From NCBI GenBank assembly GCA_026936325.1, contig JAPTHN010000114.1:186001-250000 (forward strand): a DNA stretch of 64,000 nucleotides, written 5' to 3'. The notes beneath the pieces were generated by a model that did no database searches, was not told the DNA's origin, and saw nothing but the letters and a program-made list of their open reading frames with translations. The stretch's first letter is position 1. Each line of letters opens with the position of its first letter. This DNA is from Platynereis dumerilii. Its lineage: Eukaryota; Annelida; Polychaeta; Phyllodocida; Nereididae. A program made the position numbers and the translations under genes. Below, in pieces: positions 24,690-35,752 of this stretch.

Positions 24690-24880
24690 TACCTCATGAG
24701 TTCGAGCCCAGGGTGAGGAACCCGAAATTTTCAGTGAACCTGCATGAAATCCCATTGTCTGTACTGGGCAAGTAAAAGATCCCTCACATTAAGTAAATGT
24801 GTAACATGTTCAGGACTCCTGCTCGCTCTCCCATCTCATCAATCAATCCTCATGAGTGCCGAGAACTTGGCTTAGAGGGC
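24690..24880 (+). repeat. SINE-like repeat with a tRNA-type B box
   Basis: GAGTTCGAGCCC near 24699 matches the RNA polymerase III B box (GTTCGANNCC). It is followed by GGGCAAGTAAAAGATC...TCTCATCAATCAATCC, which is shared with the reverse copy at 6040-6170. That pattern suggests a tRNA-derived SINE family. The A box is not clear. Confidence 0.5.
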
Positions 24881-25637
24881 TGTACTTACCGTAACTACTT
24901 ATCTATCTTGACAAATTAGGGTTATGTATGTTTTTTGGTTTTTTTTTAAACTTTTACTTTACTTACTTTTTTAAAAACTTTTTTTTAACTTTTTTTTTTT
25001 GCTTCACTTACTTTACTTCTTTTTTTTTTACTATACTTTACTTTTTTTCTTTCTTTTTTACTTTACTTTACAGATCAGGGCAAGAGTCGCAAGACATATT
25101 TACTTTTTAAGCTTCTTGGATTGACAGACCATATTTTCTGCCTGGGGGAAAAAATGAGCTTAACCCCAATTTTTATTAAATTGACATTTATAATAGAAAT
25201 GGAGATTACAGCTTTTCTTTTATCGTCCTAAAGACTGACCCAAAAAAGAGTGCCTCAAGAAGATCAGAGAAGCTAAAAATCAATTATGCCTGCCTACATA
25301 CAGCTGATTTATGACAGCTATGACAGCTAGAGCAGTCTATTTTTCCCCAAAGATAATATTTGATGTCCGTAATTAAATATCTCAGAGGTTATACCAAACA
25401 TTTTCAATCTGTGCTATTTTTGCGTTATGAGACAAGACATACATTCCCCTTACTATAATTATTATTTCATTGCACATCCATGAAATGCTATGAGTCTGAG
25501 TCATCTCTGCACCAGCTACTGATGTGAATGTAGTGCCATTGTAGTGGTCTCTGGAGACACATTGCATACTGCTTAACACTGCACGAATCACCACTGAGAC
25601 AGAAAGCATTCTGTGGCTTGAGTTATGCACAAGGGAA

Positions 25638-25691
25638 ATGGCACAATTTGCTGTGTTGGATTGTTTGCCTAGGTTGGTTGTTGAGCTTCTG
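25638..25691 (+). CDS. Signal-peptide-like candidate first exon, copy 2 of 3
   Basis: The segment reads MAQFAVLDCLPRLVVELL and ends at GTGAGT. It is convergent with the receptor gene that ends 3.3 kb downstream. Compared with copy 1 it has replacements Thr-Arg and Phe-Val in the hydrophobic half and a Val-Glu change, so constraint is uncertain. Confidence 0.3.
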
Positions 25692-26179
25692 GTGAGTGTG
25701 TAGGTATGTTTGTCTCTGCTTTGTGTAGAAAGTAAACAGGGATTTTTCTGGAGGATGGTGGTATTAACTGACTAAAATGTCATAGGCGTATCAGAGGGGT
25801 TGGCAAGTGGGGGGGGGTAATCACCCCTTTGCGAAAAGGCCCAAATCCAGACGAGGAGGCTAATTGGGCAGATGATCAAATAAATAATACTGAAAATCAG
25901 GTGTTTCCCAGCAATTTCATTAGACACAGTATTAAGTTAGGATTGTGAAATTTGGGCGCACCCCCCCCAAAAATGTGCATCACTACAAACAAAAATTGCT
26001 TGTCAAGGCAACAATAAATAGCTTAAAAAACTGTTAAAAAAAGCTGTCAGCTGATTAGCAAGTGGAATTTGCTCAGAAAATGGCACTTGGGGGTCCCAAT
26101 CACTTATTAAAAAGCCCTAGCTAGATTACCGTCCCCCCCCCCCCCACTTTAGGTAACAGGTGGATTTTAGTTCCCTCGC

Positions 26180-27040
26180 CAGAGTCCGCGAAAAGTGCCG
26201 GTTTGCCGGTCAAAACCGGCAAAAATAGCGTGTGACCGGCAAAAATAAAGTGGTTACCTGCCCAAATGTCCGATGGCTTTGCTTGGGGTCAATGAGCTGA
26301 CAGAGCAATCAATGCAATGACTGCAGGCAATTGACAAAGATCAATGACTTAAATTGGAGTCAGAGGTGTCAAATGGATTGCAATTTAGCATATCAAGAGT
26401 CACTACCTCAGCAAATTGCAATTAGCGTGTTTCAGCATTATATATAGCATGTACACAAGATTTGTGGGCCCACAAGGTAGCAACAGCTAGCAATGAAGAG
26501 AAGAGGATCTGTCGGGTTTTCTATAACTCCAGTGGATTTCAGACAAAATTTAATAATGCTTCATTTCTGTTTGGGATAAATTCTAATCAAATCTAATTCA
26601 ATTAGTGATACTAGATTTGAGGCCCTGCAAGTTACTGATGTTAGCAGGGCAATTGTGGGGTCGTCTGTAAATCCAGAAAATTATAAATAGACAAATATTG
26701 CTTTGGGATCAATTCTAATGAAATAACATAATATAGGCCTAATCATTATGAAATACACCCTACCTGGTCAAACAAAGGCAGCAAAATTATGTTCAATACA
26801 AGCTTTTTTGAAATGTTATGTAGTTTTCCAGGTTAGATCAAGCTCACCAATGGGTCAACTTGCATGGTCAATAAGCTCTATTTGGGTTTGAGGTAACATC
26901 ATATTTATGAATGCATACTAACTCCAGATCACCGGTTGAAATTGGAATTTCGGGCAGATAAGATTTCATTCGGGCAGGTAAAATTCAAAATCTGCCTGCC
27001 CGAATGTCCTGTGCAACAAAATCACTTTTCGCGGACTCTG
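26180..27040. mobile_element. hAT nonautonomous element, verified by the paralogous empty site
   Basis: The terminal inverted repeats are CAGAGTCCGCGAAAAGTG and its exact complement at the right end. The 8-mer TCCCTCGC flanks both sides (26172-26179, 27041-27048). In duplication copy B the same place (42938-42945) has a single TCCCTCGC and no insert. The 861-base interior repeats GCCGGTCAAAACCGGC-like and CGGGCAGATAAGA-like phrases and encodes no transposase. It therefore inserted after the duplication. Confidence 0.93.
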
Positions 27041-29047
27041 TCCCTCGCCCAAAGACAATCATAAGAAAGTGCTGCAGACTTTTGCAGAAATTAAAAAAGA
27101 ACTTTTTTGCCCCTATTTTATATATTTTTGGAGCTAAATCTTACATGATCCATTTGAAAAATTGCAAAATTTGTTTGCTCCCCCCCTCAAAAAAAACAAC
27201 AGAAGTTGCCCCTTCTGGCAAAAAACCTAGTCATTAATTCTAAAAGGTCTCTTAATAAATCAAACAAACTCTTTTCATTTTCTGCATTTTATTTGAAAAA
27301 TCATCATTTCACCTAATGAGTTTACAGTGAAGCAAAATATCAGTGACATTGAAAGATTAACACAATCTTAGCACAGTACCATGCATTTGTAACAAAATAC
27401 CTTGCATGCCTTTTTTATAGATATCACCAGTGCTGTGATACTGAAAAGAATGATTATGGATATAAAATGAAATTCTTAGGCCATTATGTTCTTATTGTTG
27501 TAAACTATTAACTTACATTATACATGATAATGATCAAAATTCCAGAAAACCAAGTATTCAAATTCTTGGAGCCAAGATAATAGTAGATATGTAGTTTTTA
27601 GAAGCCCAACAGATGACACTTGGGGGAGAGGGCTATGGGTTTACCTTCTGGAAAAATCTTCTTTTTCCTTGCGAAGGAATGAACTGATTTTTCACTTGCG
27701 AGGGAGAACGTTTTTTTTACTAGTAATTTTAAAATTACGGTTAACTTGTTGAATGTGGAAAAAACTTTAGTTTGTCTTGTACAGAACAAACCCTTTTTCA
27801 CCAACAATTCTTAGCCCTTCCTCCCCCCCAAGAATCATCTGGTCAGCTCCTTACATTTATCTGTAATGTTGACTCATCTGTGGGATATATTTTTATTGCA
27901 GTGAAATATGTACATTAATTGTTTATTCAAACATCATGACGAGTTATCTAATAGGATTTAAAGTGTTATAAATTTCAATGAGCGTCAATAAGAATGATTA
28001 CATTTCATGCAATCACAGAAGATATCTGGAGTTTTGCTAGTATTTTAATTCACTTAACAGTGGAATGATCCAGCTTATGAGGTCATAATTGATCAAATGT
28101 TCTGCTAATGATAATATATGAACAATGTAGGTTTATACATACGATTCAAAGTGTCCAACAGCCACTTAGAAAAATTTGGAAATTTGACAGATTGGCTAAT
28201 TATTATTTGCAAACAATTTTGATGCAACTTGATGAATGTGCACCCGAAGTAATCAACAACATGTGCACACTACAATTAGTGTTGAAGACCTTACTGTTTT
28301 GGACCAGTTCATTCCAATACTACCGCCTCTTAAGGACCGGACTCCCGTTAGTACCAAAAAGTCGGTATAAGATAAGTCTTCACCTTGTAGGCCTATGGAC
28401 TAGTAATGTCAAAATACCAAAAAGTGGTCTTGAAAATAATTTCACAGATTTATTACCTCTTTTTTCTGGCGATTTTTGGCAAAATTTAACACACAAACTT
28501 GTAGTACCGGTAGCTCCGTAGAACCGGTAGTAATTGTATATGGACTAGTCTCCCATCCAGACAAGATAATTATCGACTTGTCTTGGACAGTTTTGGAATG
28601 GAAGGGGTGGTTTGGTGCAGTCAGCAACACTAATCACATTTAGAATTTCAAAACACCTAGAGATGGTCAAAGATTGTACATGATTGTATCAGTAGATATT
28701 CGAAAATTGATCATTGATTATCAATAATATGTCGTCATCACATTCAATTCACTATCATGATAAAAAGCTGAGCTTATACTTTTAAAATCCTCCTCATAAC
28801 TGTTTTTGATAGCCTATGTATTTATCGAAAAAAGCTTTGCTGAAGTGATATGTCTTAAATCTAAAGTAGCGCACTATGTATTTATTCAGCAAGACTGCCT
28901 CATGACCCCTGAAGGGGCAGTGTTATTGATTAGGGCCATTGTATCTGCTTAGAATAGTTTATGATATATTATTTGTCACAATGTAATGATTAGCTTCCGC
29001 AATTGAAGTAGAAAAGTATCACAAGAGAAGAAGTGTATCGAACATTG

Positions 29048-29116
29048 TCACAAGAACGTGAACCCCTCCGGTCGTGGAAACAACACAAACAGTGAAAATG
29101 TGATGCAGAGGAAGTA
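29048..29116 (-). pseudogene. Receptor copy A remnant: TM4 end and stop
   Basis: The 22 codons reading YFLCITFSLFVLFPRPEGF and on to the stop match copy B exactly in protein, but the rest of the exon upstream is deleted. The junction lies at 29116/29117. Confidence 0.85.
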
Positions 29117-29230
29117 TTACAATATTCTCAAACAAGTTTAAAGAATCACCATGTAAAGTATGTTTTGTCTGTTTCACACAAGAAATTAGTAACCTGTATG
29201 ATTTTTGTTTGCAGTTTATAATATACAAAC

Positions 29231-29317
29231 CTAAAGTAGGCACAGAAGAAGCTGTAGGGGGAGCTGCTTCCACTAGGATTAGAAGAAGGACAAGGAAACT
29301 TGCGAAGATGCTCATTG
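29231..29317 (-). CDS. Receptor copy A exon: TM2 pore helix
   Basis: The 87-base exon encodes AMSIFASFLVLLLILVEAAP then PTASSVPTL. Copies A and B encode the same residues with four synonymous differences. Confidence 0.95.
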
Positions 29318-30414
29318 CTGAAAAGAGAAAAAAAATTGATTGACGAGATACACCAACGTCTCTGAGGAAGTTACGCATAAACAAGGGAGAGCAAAACATG
29401 TGAAAACATACAAAAACTGTCAAAGGGAATGGCAAATATATTGCTTTTCACAAAAAAAAGCATAAACACTTGACTTATGCAGTAATCAAGTTGCACAAAC
29501 TACACTGCAGTTCATGTATACAAGGAAAGAAGTAATCTAAATATTCATGGAAGTGGCTTGTATGTTACCTTTTATGACAAACCTGTGTGACAAACCTGTA
29601 GAATGCTCCTCATACACGTATTTCTTAACAACTCATTCTTTATTCATAGTGCTCATAGCAGGTGGACTCGCAGAAAAACATATTTTAGGTGACTCATTAG
29701 TATCTTTATTCATAGGAAGAAGGTGGTCCATGCAAACTTATGTCAGGGAGGAAGCAATTCATCATTTCGTAACTCAAGCATATGGCGACGAAACAACTTT
29801 GGCCATCAAAAAGAAGTAAGAAGTTTGTGATTCTTAAGTAAAAAGACATCACAGATTTTCCAACAAATATCAGCAGGAATGGAAATAAAAAGAGAACAGT
29901 TTTTACTATGCAAGCTTAATCCTGACCATTGGAAGTTTGTTTTGGGTTATTTCACCCACATCTCATGGGCTTATTCAGCTGTCTGAAGATACAGATAAAG
30001 ATACTAACACCTAAACAAAAAATATTTGACACCGCTGAATTTGGTACCAAAATGGAACATCCTAAAAGCACTAGTTTTGTAAGCGGCTTTAAGTTGTCGC
30101 CTGATGTGACATGAATGACATTGACTAGCATCAACTAAACTAATGGGTATAAGCCATAAGTTTATTTTCACTCTCAGGATCTTCTTAGCTGTAAGTAAAA
30201 TTATGAAATGGTGGTCATGCGATATAAGACAGTGCACCACCTACTGATGTCTTAAAGGGTCTCTAAGAGGGGTGCGCCTTCTCCGAGGAGTGCGAAATTC
30301 TCTGAAAATATCACTTATACTGTTCCACGAAGGCACTCACATCAGCCTTGTAATTTTTATAACAATGAATCTTATGATGTGTGATGCAAGGACAACACTA
30401 CTGTACTCTACTGT

Positions 30415-30870
30415 AATACCTCATAAAGAATAATCAGCAGCACCATTTCCTAGTAGTACTCTTTTAATTCTCATCCAGCGAATAACCAGTAGCACCATTT
30501 CTAAGCACCCAGGTAAGTCTTTACAAATTTCTTTTGACAAATAAAACATATTCAGTTGGACTGATAACAAAATTAATACTGTTTCAATTCCCACCAAGCG
30601 AATAATCACTAGCACCATTTCTTTGCAACCAAGTTCTATCCTTTTGACATTTTTTCAAAGGTCATCTGTTTCTTTAACAACTGATACTTGTTCAATTTGG
30701 CAGATAGCAAAATGGATACTCTTTGAATTCCCACCCAGCGAATAACCCGTAGCACCATATCTGAGCAACCTACCTCAACTCTGTCGACATTTTTCAAAAT
30801 TGTCAGTTTCTTTTACCTCTAAAACTTATTCGATTTGACGGACAACAAATACTCTTGGAATTCTCACCTA
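30415..30870 (-). repeat. Intronic tandem repeat (~120-140 bp) that copies the TM1 exon donor region
   Basis: Phrases TTCTCATCCAGCGAATAA (about 30468), TTCCCACCAAGCGAATAA (30588), TTCCCACCCAGCGAATAA (30727) and TTCTCACCTAGTGAAG (30861) are copies of the exon-intron border. Only the last is the true donor. Copy B has a single unit. The array expanded after the duplication. Confidence 0.75.
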
Positions 30871-31038
30871 GTGAAGTCCTATCGGGGCGGTCAGGAGGCA
30901 GCCAGAAGACAACAAGAGTTAGAATGGCCAGGAAGATGCAGGGAAGAGTGAGGATGTAGGAGGAAAAGACCATCTTCCTTCTCATCTGCAGGGTGAACGA
31001 TAAGGAGACCATGGTCGGAGGTTGCAGTACCCTGTCAG
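30868..31038 (-). CDS. Receptor copy A exon: loop C to TM1
   Basis: The exon encodes a short loop C (ADRVLQPPTMVSLSFTLQ), then MRRKMVFSSYILTLPCI and WLPPDRPDRTSL. The pre-TM1 RRK and the TM1 proline are present. It is 9 bases shorter than copy B, in frame. Confidence 0.95.
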
Positions 31039-31561
31039 CTGTGAGAAGAGAAATAAAGGTCTTTGAAAATGATTATGGATGGATGGATGATTGGAGTTTT
31101 ACGTCTTTTGTTTATGCACTTTGTAGACCTATCAAAACAGGAGGAGCACTGCAATGAGGCAAAGGATGACTGAAACAGCCATCAAACACGGTCCAGGTAA
31201 CATTAATAATATATATGGTAAGCAACTACAACATGCATCCTTGTTTTTTACCCTAAATAAGACAACATTTGGGATGCCCTTCGCAAACAAGTAGGCCTAA
31301 TGAATCAGATTTGATGTAATCAGTAGTGGTCAAAGAGGGGCTAGGGGGCTAGCTGTTCCCAGTGGTGGATCCCGACATGATAGTCAAGAGGTTGGCCCGG
31401 GCATGTCGCTGCATTCTCGGGCTCATTTCATTGCAAATCAGTACATTTCGTCTTGACGTGGCCCCTAGCCTCCCTCCCTGGATCTGCCACTGTCCCTACC
31501 ACTGAGAATATAAAGTAGCACTAAAGAAAATATAAGTAGCCACTTATAAAGTATTCATTAC

Positions 31562-31703
31562 CAGTGCTGTTGTAGATGTCCCAGGCACAAGAGTCCTTGT
31601 AATCGGACATGAAGGTCCCAAGGTCAATGCCCTGGGGAAAAGCAAGGTGAAGGTCAAGGTCGCGGATGCCATAGGTCCACGAGCCAAAGTGCATGTGACA
31701 GAC
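31562..31703 (-). CDS. Receptor copy A exon: end of Cys-loop, loop F
   Basis: The exon encodes VCHMHFGSWTYG then DLDLHLAFPQGIDLG and CAWDIYNST. The FGSWTY motif is canonical. It retains four residues (12 bases) that copy B lacks, and this longer form matches the family SLDLQ pattern better. Confidence 0.95.
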
Positions 31704-32039
31704 CTGCAAACACACAATATTCAAATGAGGTAAGGACATACTGTAGCATAAGGGATGGCTGTTTTCTTGGGGACTGTCTCAATTTTGCCCTGAAATGTCA
31801 AAATTTTAATGGATTTGTCCTAATTTTAGTAAGGATTAGCCCTTATTTGCCATTTGCCCTGATGTTACAGGACTTCTATTAGTAGTTGACAAATCCAATG
31901 ATTTTTATATAATTATGGTAAATGATTATTCAATTGTTGTTAATATTTAATTCTGTAGACAGTCCTCTTTCTTAAAAAGTAATTTATTAAAGATCAAACC
32001 ATCTTATATGGATGACACTTTAAATCAAAGTTTCTGTAC

Positions 32040-32172
32040 CTGCTGATCGAAGGGGAAATTTGTGACATCCACGGAACAAGATGATTTGAATATTTGGTGA
32101 GGCATCCACATTATCGTCCCATCAAACTGGACTACTGCAAGGACATCTCTGGCGGAAACTTCAGTCTCTGCT
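32040..32172 (-). CDS. Receptor copy A exon: first half of the Cys-loop
   Basis: The 133-base exon encodes ...[16 protein letters not shown], the invariant start of the Cys-loop with FPFD. It is intact and differs from copy B at nine synonymous codons and one replacement codon (Met/Lys). Confidence 0.95.
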
Positions 32173-32764
32173 CTGAAAATTTAAAACGGATCATTTCAGA
32201 AGATACATTCTATTCTCCATATTCAATCTGGTTCAATTTTTCCATAGAGGCATTTGAGGATAACCCTGACTGGCTCTGCACATGATTTTTTAAACTTAAA
32301 AAAAAAAGTTTTCAGCGTAAGTGAAAATCATGAGCTTTCACAAAGACATACAGAACTTCTTGTCTATCGACAGGATATGAGCTGTTTTATCCTCAAGAAA
32401 ATGTCAATATCCATAGTATAGCCTAAAATTGAACCATTGTCCTTTCTCTGAGTAAACTTGCATTACATGATGCAAACTGTAATGATATTACACTTTCTAA
32501 AGTGTTTTTAAATGCATGAAGTTCAACTCTCAAGTAATCAGAGATGTTTTTGAAGAGACAGACTTCAATGCGGTTAGGCTCTCACTTTCAATGCTCAAAC
32601 GAAGCTATAGAATTAGATTTAAATGGCCATCACACTGCCTGTCCAAGGTGCTGCTTAATTACTATGCTTGCAATATGTGTATACCGTGTAAATGGATTGA
32701 GAATTGAATACGGATAATTTCAACCCTTTTCCCACCTCGTGATATTGGGAAGAAATTCACTTAC

Positions 32765-32874
32765 GTATTGTAGAGCATAATATCCGGTCTCCAGATTGAT
32801 GAGACTGGAAGTTTAATGTTCATGACTCCTCCATGTTCCATGGGGTGCCACTGCAAATATTGGTCTTTCCAACT
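32765..32874 (-). CDS. Receptor copy A exon: loop D to loop A
   Basis: The 110-base exon starts after GCTTTGCAG and encodes SWKDQYLQWHPMEHGG, then SSIWRPDIMLYN, matching nicotinic W-x-D-x-x-L-x-W and the WxPDxxLYN loop A motif. The donor is AC|GTAAGT. Confidence 0.92.
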
Positions 32875-33116
32875 CTGCAAAGCAAATACCAACCACATAA
32901 AGGGACGCCATTTAGAAACTCAGCTCAATTGGTGGAGAGCTAGGAAATTTCTTGATAGATATTTATCTATTTTACAAAAGCAATGGACCCAATCATTTTT
33001 TTCGAACATGCAACGTCCAAAATTATTTATCGCTGTTTTATACTGTATTAAGAAATTCCTCTGCTACTGCAAATATTGGTCTTTCCAACTCTGCAAAAGC
33101 AAATACCAACCACATT

Positions 33117-34437
33117 AGATTCAGATTTCAGATTCAGATTCAGATTTTTTTTATTATCACTTATATACAAAATAAACAAGTAAATACAAAATTGATACCC
33201 GAAGGCATAGTTGCCGCTCATGGGTATCAAAACTAGGCATACATAAAGTAATATTATGATATTAACATAAATTAAATGGTAATAGAAAAGAATAAAAAAA
33301 AAATTAAAAAAAAATTAAAAGGAAACAGAAAACGAAATACGGAATTTGGTCAACTTATATTATCTAATGTTTTAGATATAGTCATATGCACCATTACTCG
33401 CAGGCAACTCTATGATAAAAAAAATGAAATTAAGTGTGATAGATGTGATAACTCACAAAATTGAAGTGAAACAGATTTACTAATTTGCACAAACATAGCA
33501 ATTTGTAGAAAGACATTCTGAAGTATAAGAATCAATTGTCAATCGTTTGAAATAAAATTTGACACCATCAAGGCTATGAGTAGTTAATTTTTCTTTAAAG
33601 TTGGCAGCCATTTCATTTAAAACTGATGGATAAATATATGAAATACTGTGTCTTGCAAACTCATGTCTCACAGAGGGCAGCGGCACATCATTTGCAATTC
33701 TTGTATTGTGGGAATGACCACGATAGGCATTCAATCTATCAATCATGTCAATATTGAAATATTCTGGTAACATATTGTTATGGAGTTTATAGCAAAATTT
33801 GTAATCACCCAGTGCACACAGATCCTTCAGTTTAAGTAAGTTAAATTTTTTAAAAGTTGTGAGGTATGCGAATTGTAGCTACTTCTACTAATTATTCTGA
33901 CTGCTCTCTTTTGTAATTTAAAAAGTTTACTAGAGGACCAACCCCAGACCATGAGACCATAATTCAAATAGGAGAGAATAAGAGCATTATATATTTGTAG
34001 TAGAACGTGAGACGGCAATAATTTTTTGATTTTGTTCATAATTCCTAGCGTTTTTGATATTTTTTTAGACAGACCCTGAATGTGATCTTTCCATTTCATG
34101 TTTTCATCAAGTATGATTCCCAAAAAGTTAAATTTTTTGACAAACTCTATTTCTGTGCCATCCAAAAATAATTTAGGGGCAGTAACTTGTCTTTGTGGAG
34201 TATGAAAAATTATAGCTTTGGTTTTGCTAGTATTTAAAGAAAGTTTATTCAATTTTAACCAATCTACTATTTGTTTTAATTCATCATTAAGGGTCGAAAC
34301 ACTGTTATTAATAGAGTTTGCATTTAAGCTGGTAAAAAGAGTTGTGTCGTCTGCATAAATGATTGGAGTGAATAAATTGGTAGCTTTGGGGAAGTCATTC
34401 ATGTAAATGATGAACAATAATGGGCCAAGTATGAGAA
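33117..34437 (-). mobile_element. 5'-truncated LINE (CR1/L2-like clade) in a receptor intron
   Basis: On the minus strand the frame reads ILGPLLFIIYMNDFP, then the catalytic YADDT, and a C-terminal region with LSLNTSKTKAIIF, FLGIILDENMKWKDHI and LNYGLMVWG, all typical of LINE reverse transcriptases. A second frame (33773-33480) holds the tail (HNTRIANDVPLPSVR), shifted relative to the first. The 3' end carries GAATCT repeats. The endonuclease and N-terminal RT are missing. It is absent from copy B. Confidence 0.9.
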
Positions 34438-35552
34438 TAACATGGCATGTACAGGGATATGACCTCACAAGGAACATTCCAGCACAATTCTGTAAGCATC
34501 TGTCAGCTGTTGGCTGAAACATCCTCCTTATGACACAGGATGCCTTGGCAGAATTCGAACCAGGACTGTGTTGAATATGTGTCCACCGGTTTGCCAAGCA
34601 GACATGTCTGCCATTACACAGCAAAACATATTGCAGCAAAACAATATTATGCAAGCATCAAAACCAATATTCACTATGTAGGGAAACTGTTTATTGTCCT
34701 TATTTGGAAGTAGCATGTTCTTAGAACTGGTAATATGGGTCGTGAGGACGTGCTTTGAATACTTCTTTTCGGGCCTGATTTGATCTTGCAGGCAAAGCAT
34801 ATGATGACTTTTGTCTTCTAGTTAAACCTCACATCATCTACATTTGGCAAATCTGTGATGAATGAGCTTTGGTTAAAATTTTTCTGTTAGTTTTTCTGGC
34901 AGTCAGCTTTAAAAATTTAAAGTCTATTGAGTCTCGGAAGCTCAAAATGTGGCTCGTTAATCTGATCTGTCAAATAACAAATGTCAACGGAGATTGATTA
35001 ACATTTTATCATTAATAGGATTATAATGAATTGATATTTCTTTTCAGAGGTATTTCAGTTCGATTTAATTGTTATAAGTGCACAGACGTCACATAATGAA
35101 TGTTATATTGCTTGATGATTTTGCCATCATGCCTTTACTTTAAACTCTCTCATTATTTCAATGCCAATAGATACTAATGTTAGTAAAAACAGAATGTTTG
35201 GATAATTATATGACACCAAGGAAGTATTTGCAAAATGAGCTTTAAAATATCTAGATCTTTATTTAAAAAGGCTATGAGTCCATTTGACACTAGCTGAATT
35301 CTAATTGACGAGTGGATAGTAGGCTGCCGGCATTCTCGTGGGGCGAAACTGAGAAATCATAGAGATTCCCATCTAATATCCACTCTCCAATGAGAATCTA
35401 GTCTAGTATCAAATAGGCTCATGGTCAGATAGGCTATTTCGTTAAAGAGAAATAGACTCAGCCCAAATCTGTCATAGTCTTTATTTAGATATTTGTGAGT
35501 GACTGCATATCATTTGGGCATGTACAGTGTTATCCCTTTCCATTAAATGTAC

Positions 35553-35752
35553 TCATGTATCTGGAACAGATGCTGGCATTGAACAGTTTGTTCTTCTCAT
35601 CTAAATCCATCTGGATGAGACCGAGGCCCAAGTAGACCGTGATGGCTTGCGAGATGTTTAACACTGGACGCCCATTGATTCCTACGTCCGTGTAGTTCTC
35701 AAGTAACAAGCGACACAGATTCTTTTCTTCCGAGATGGCCACTCCATTTGGA
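35553..35752 (-). CDS. Receptor copy A exon: N-terminal ligand domain
   Basis: After TTTTCAG the frame reads NGVAISEEKNLCRLLLENY, then RPVLNISQAITVYLGLGLIQ and DEKN, the nicotinic beta1-beta2 signature (RPVxN...LxVxxGLxLxQxxDxDEKN). The usual NxW that follows is NASIC, with Cys for Trp. No copy B equivalent was found up to the gap. Confidence 0.85.

Larger units (their letters stand above)
29048..35752 (-). pseudogene. Nicotinic-type Cys-loop receptor subunit, copy A (3' truncated)
   Basis: Exons in transcript order: 35752-35553 (ligand domain start), 32874-32765 (loop D region, 110 bp, the usual length of that exon in nicotinic genes), 32172-32040 and 31703-31562 (Cys-loop to loop F), 31038-30868 (TM1), 29317-29231 (TM2), and a remnant at 29116-29048. 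The two Cys-loop cysteines are exactly 13 residues apart. Loop C lacks the YxCC vicinal pair, so it is a non-alpha type. TM3, the cytoplasmic loop and the start of TM4 are gone: copy B sequence equivalent to 46202-47586 is missing, and the last 22 codons follow intron DNA. The donor of the first exon is one base out of frame with the next exon. No signal-peptide exon was found. It is probably nonfunctional, or the deletion is an assembly collapse. Confidence 0.85.

Noticed and set aside
24928-25110. Phe-rich 60-residue ORF
   Set aside because: It is a translated T-rich low-complexity tract.
28108-28521. 137-residue ORF downstream of receptor copy A
   Set aside because: The aligned copy B region (45230-45574) breaks it with indels, so it is not conserved coding sequence.
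34540-34565. tRNA-like B box (GGTTCGAATTC on the minus strand)
   Set aside because: No A box, acceptor stem or anticodon arm; the diverged copy B counterpart lacks the box.
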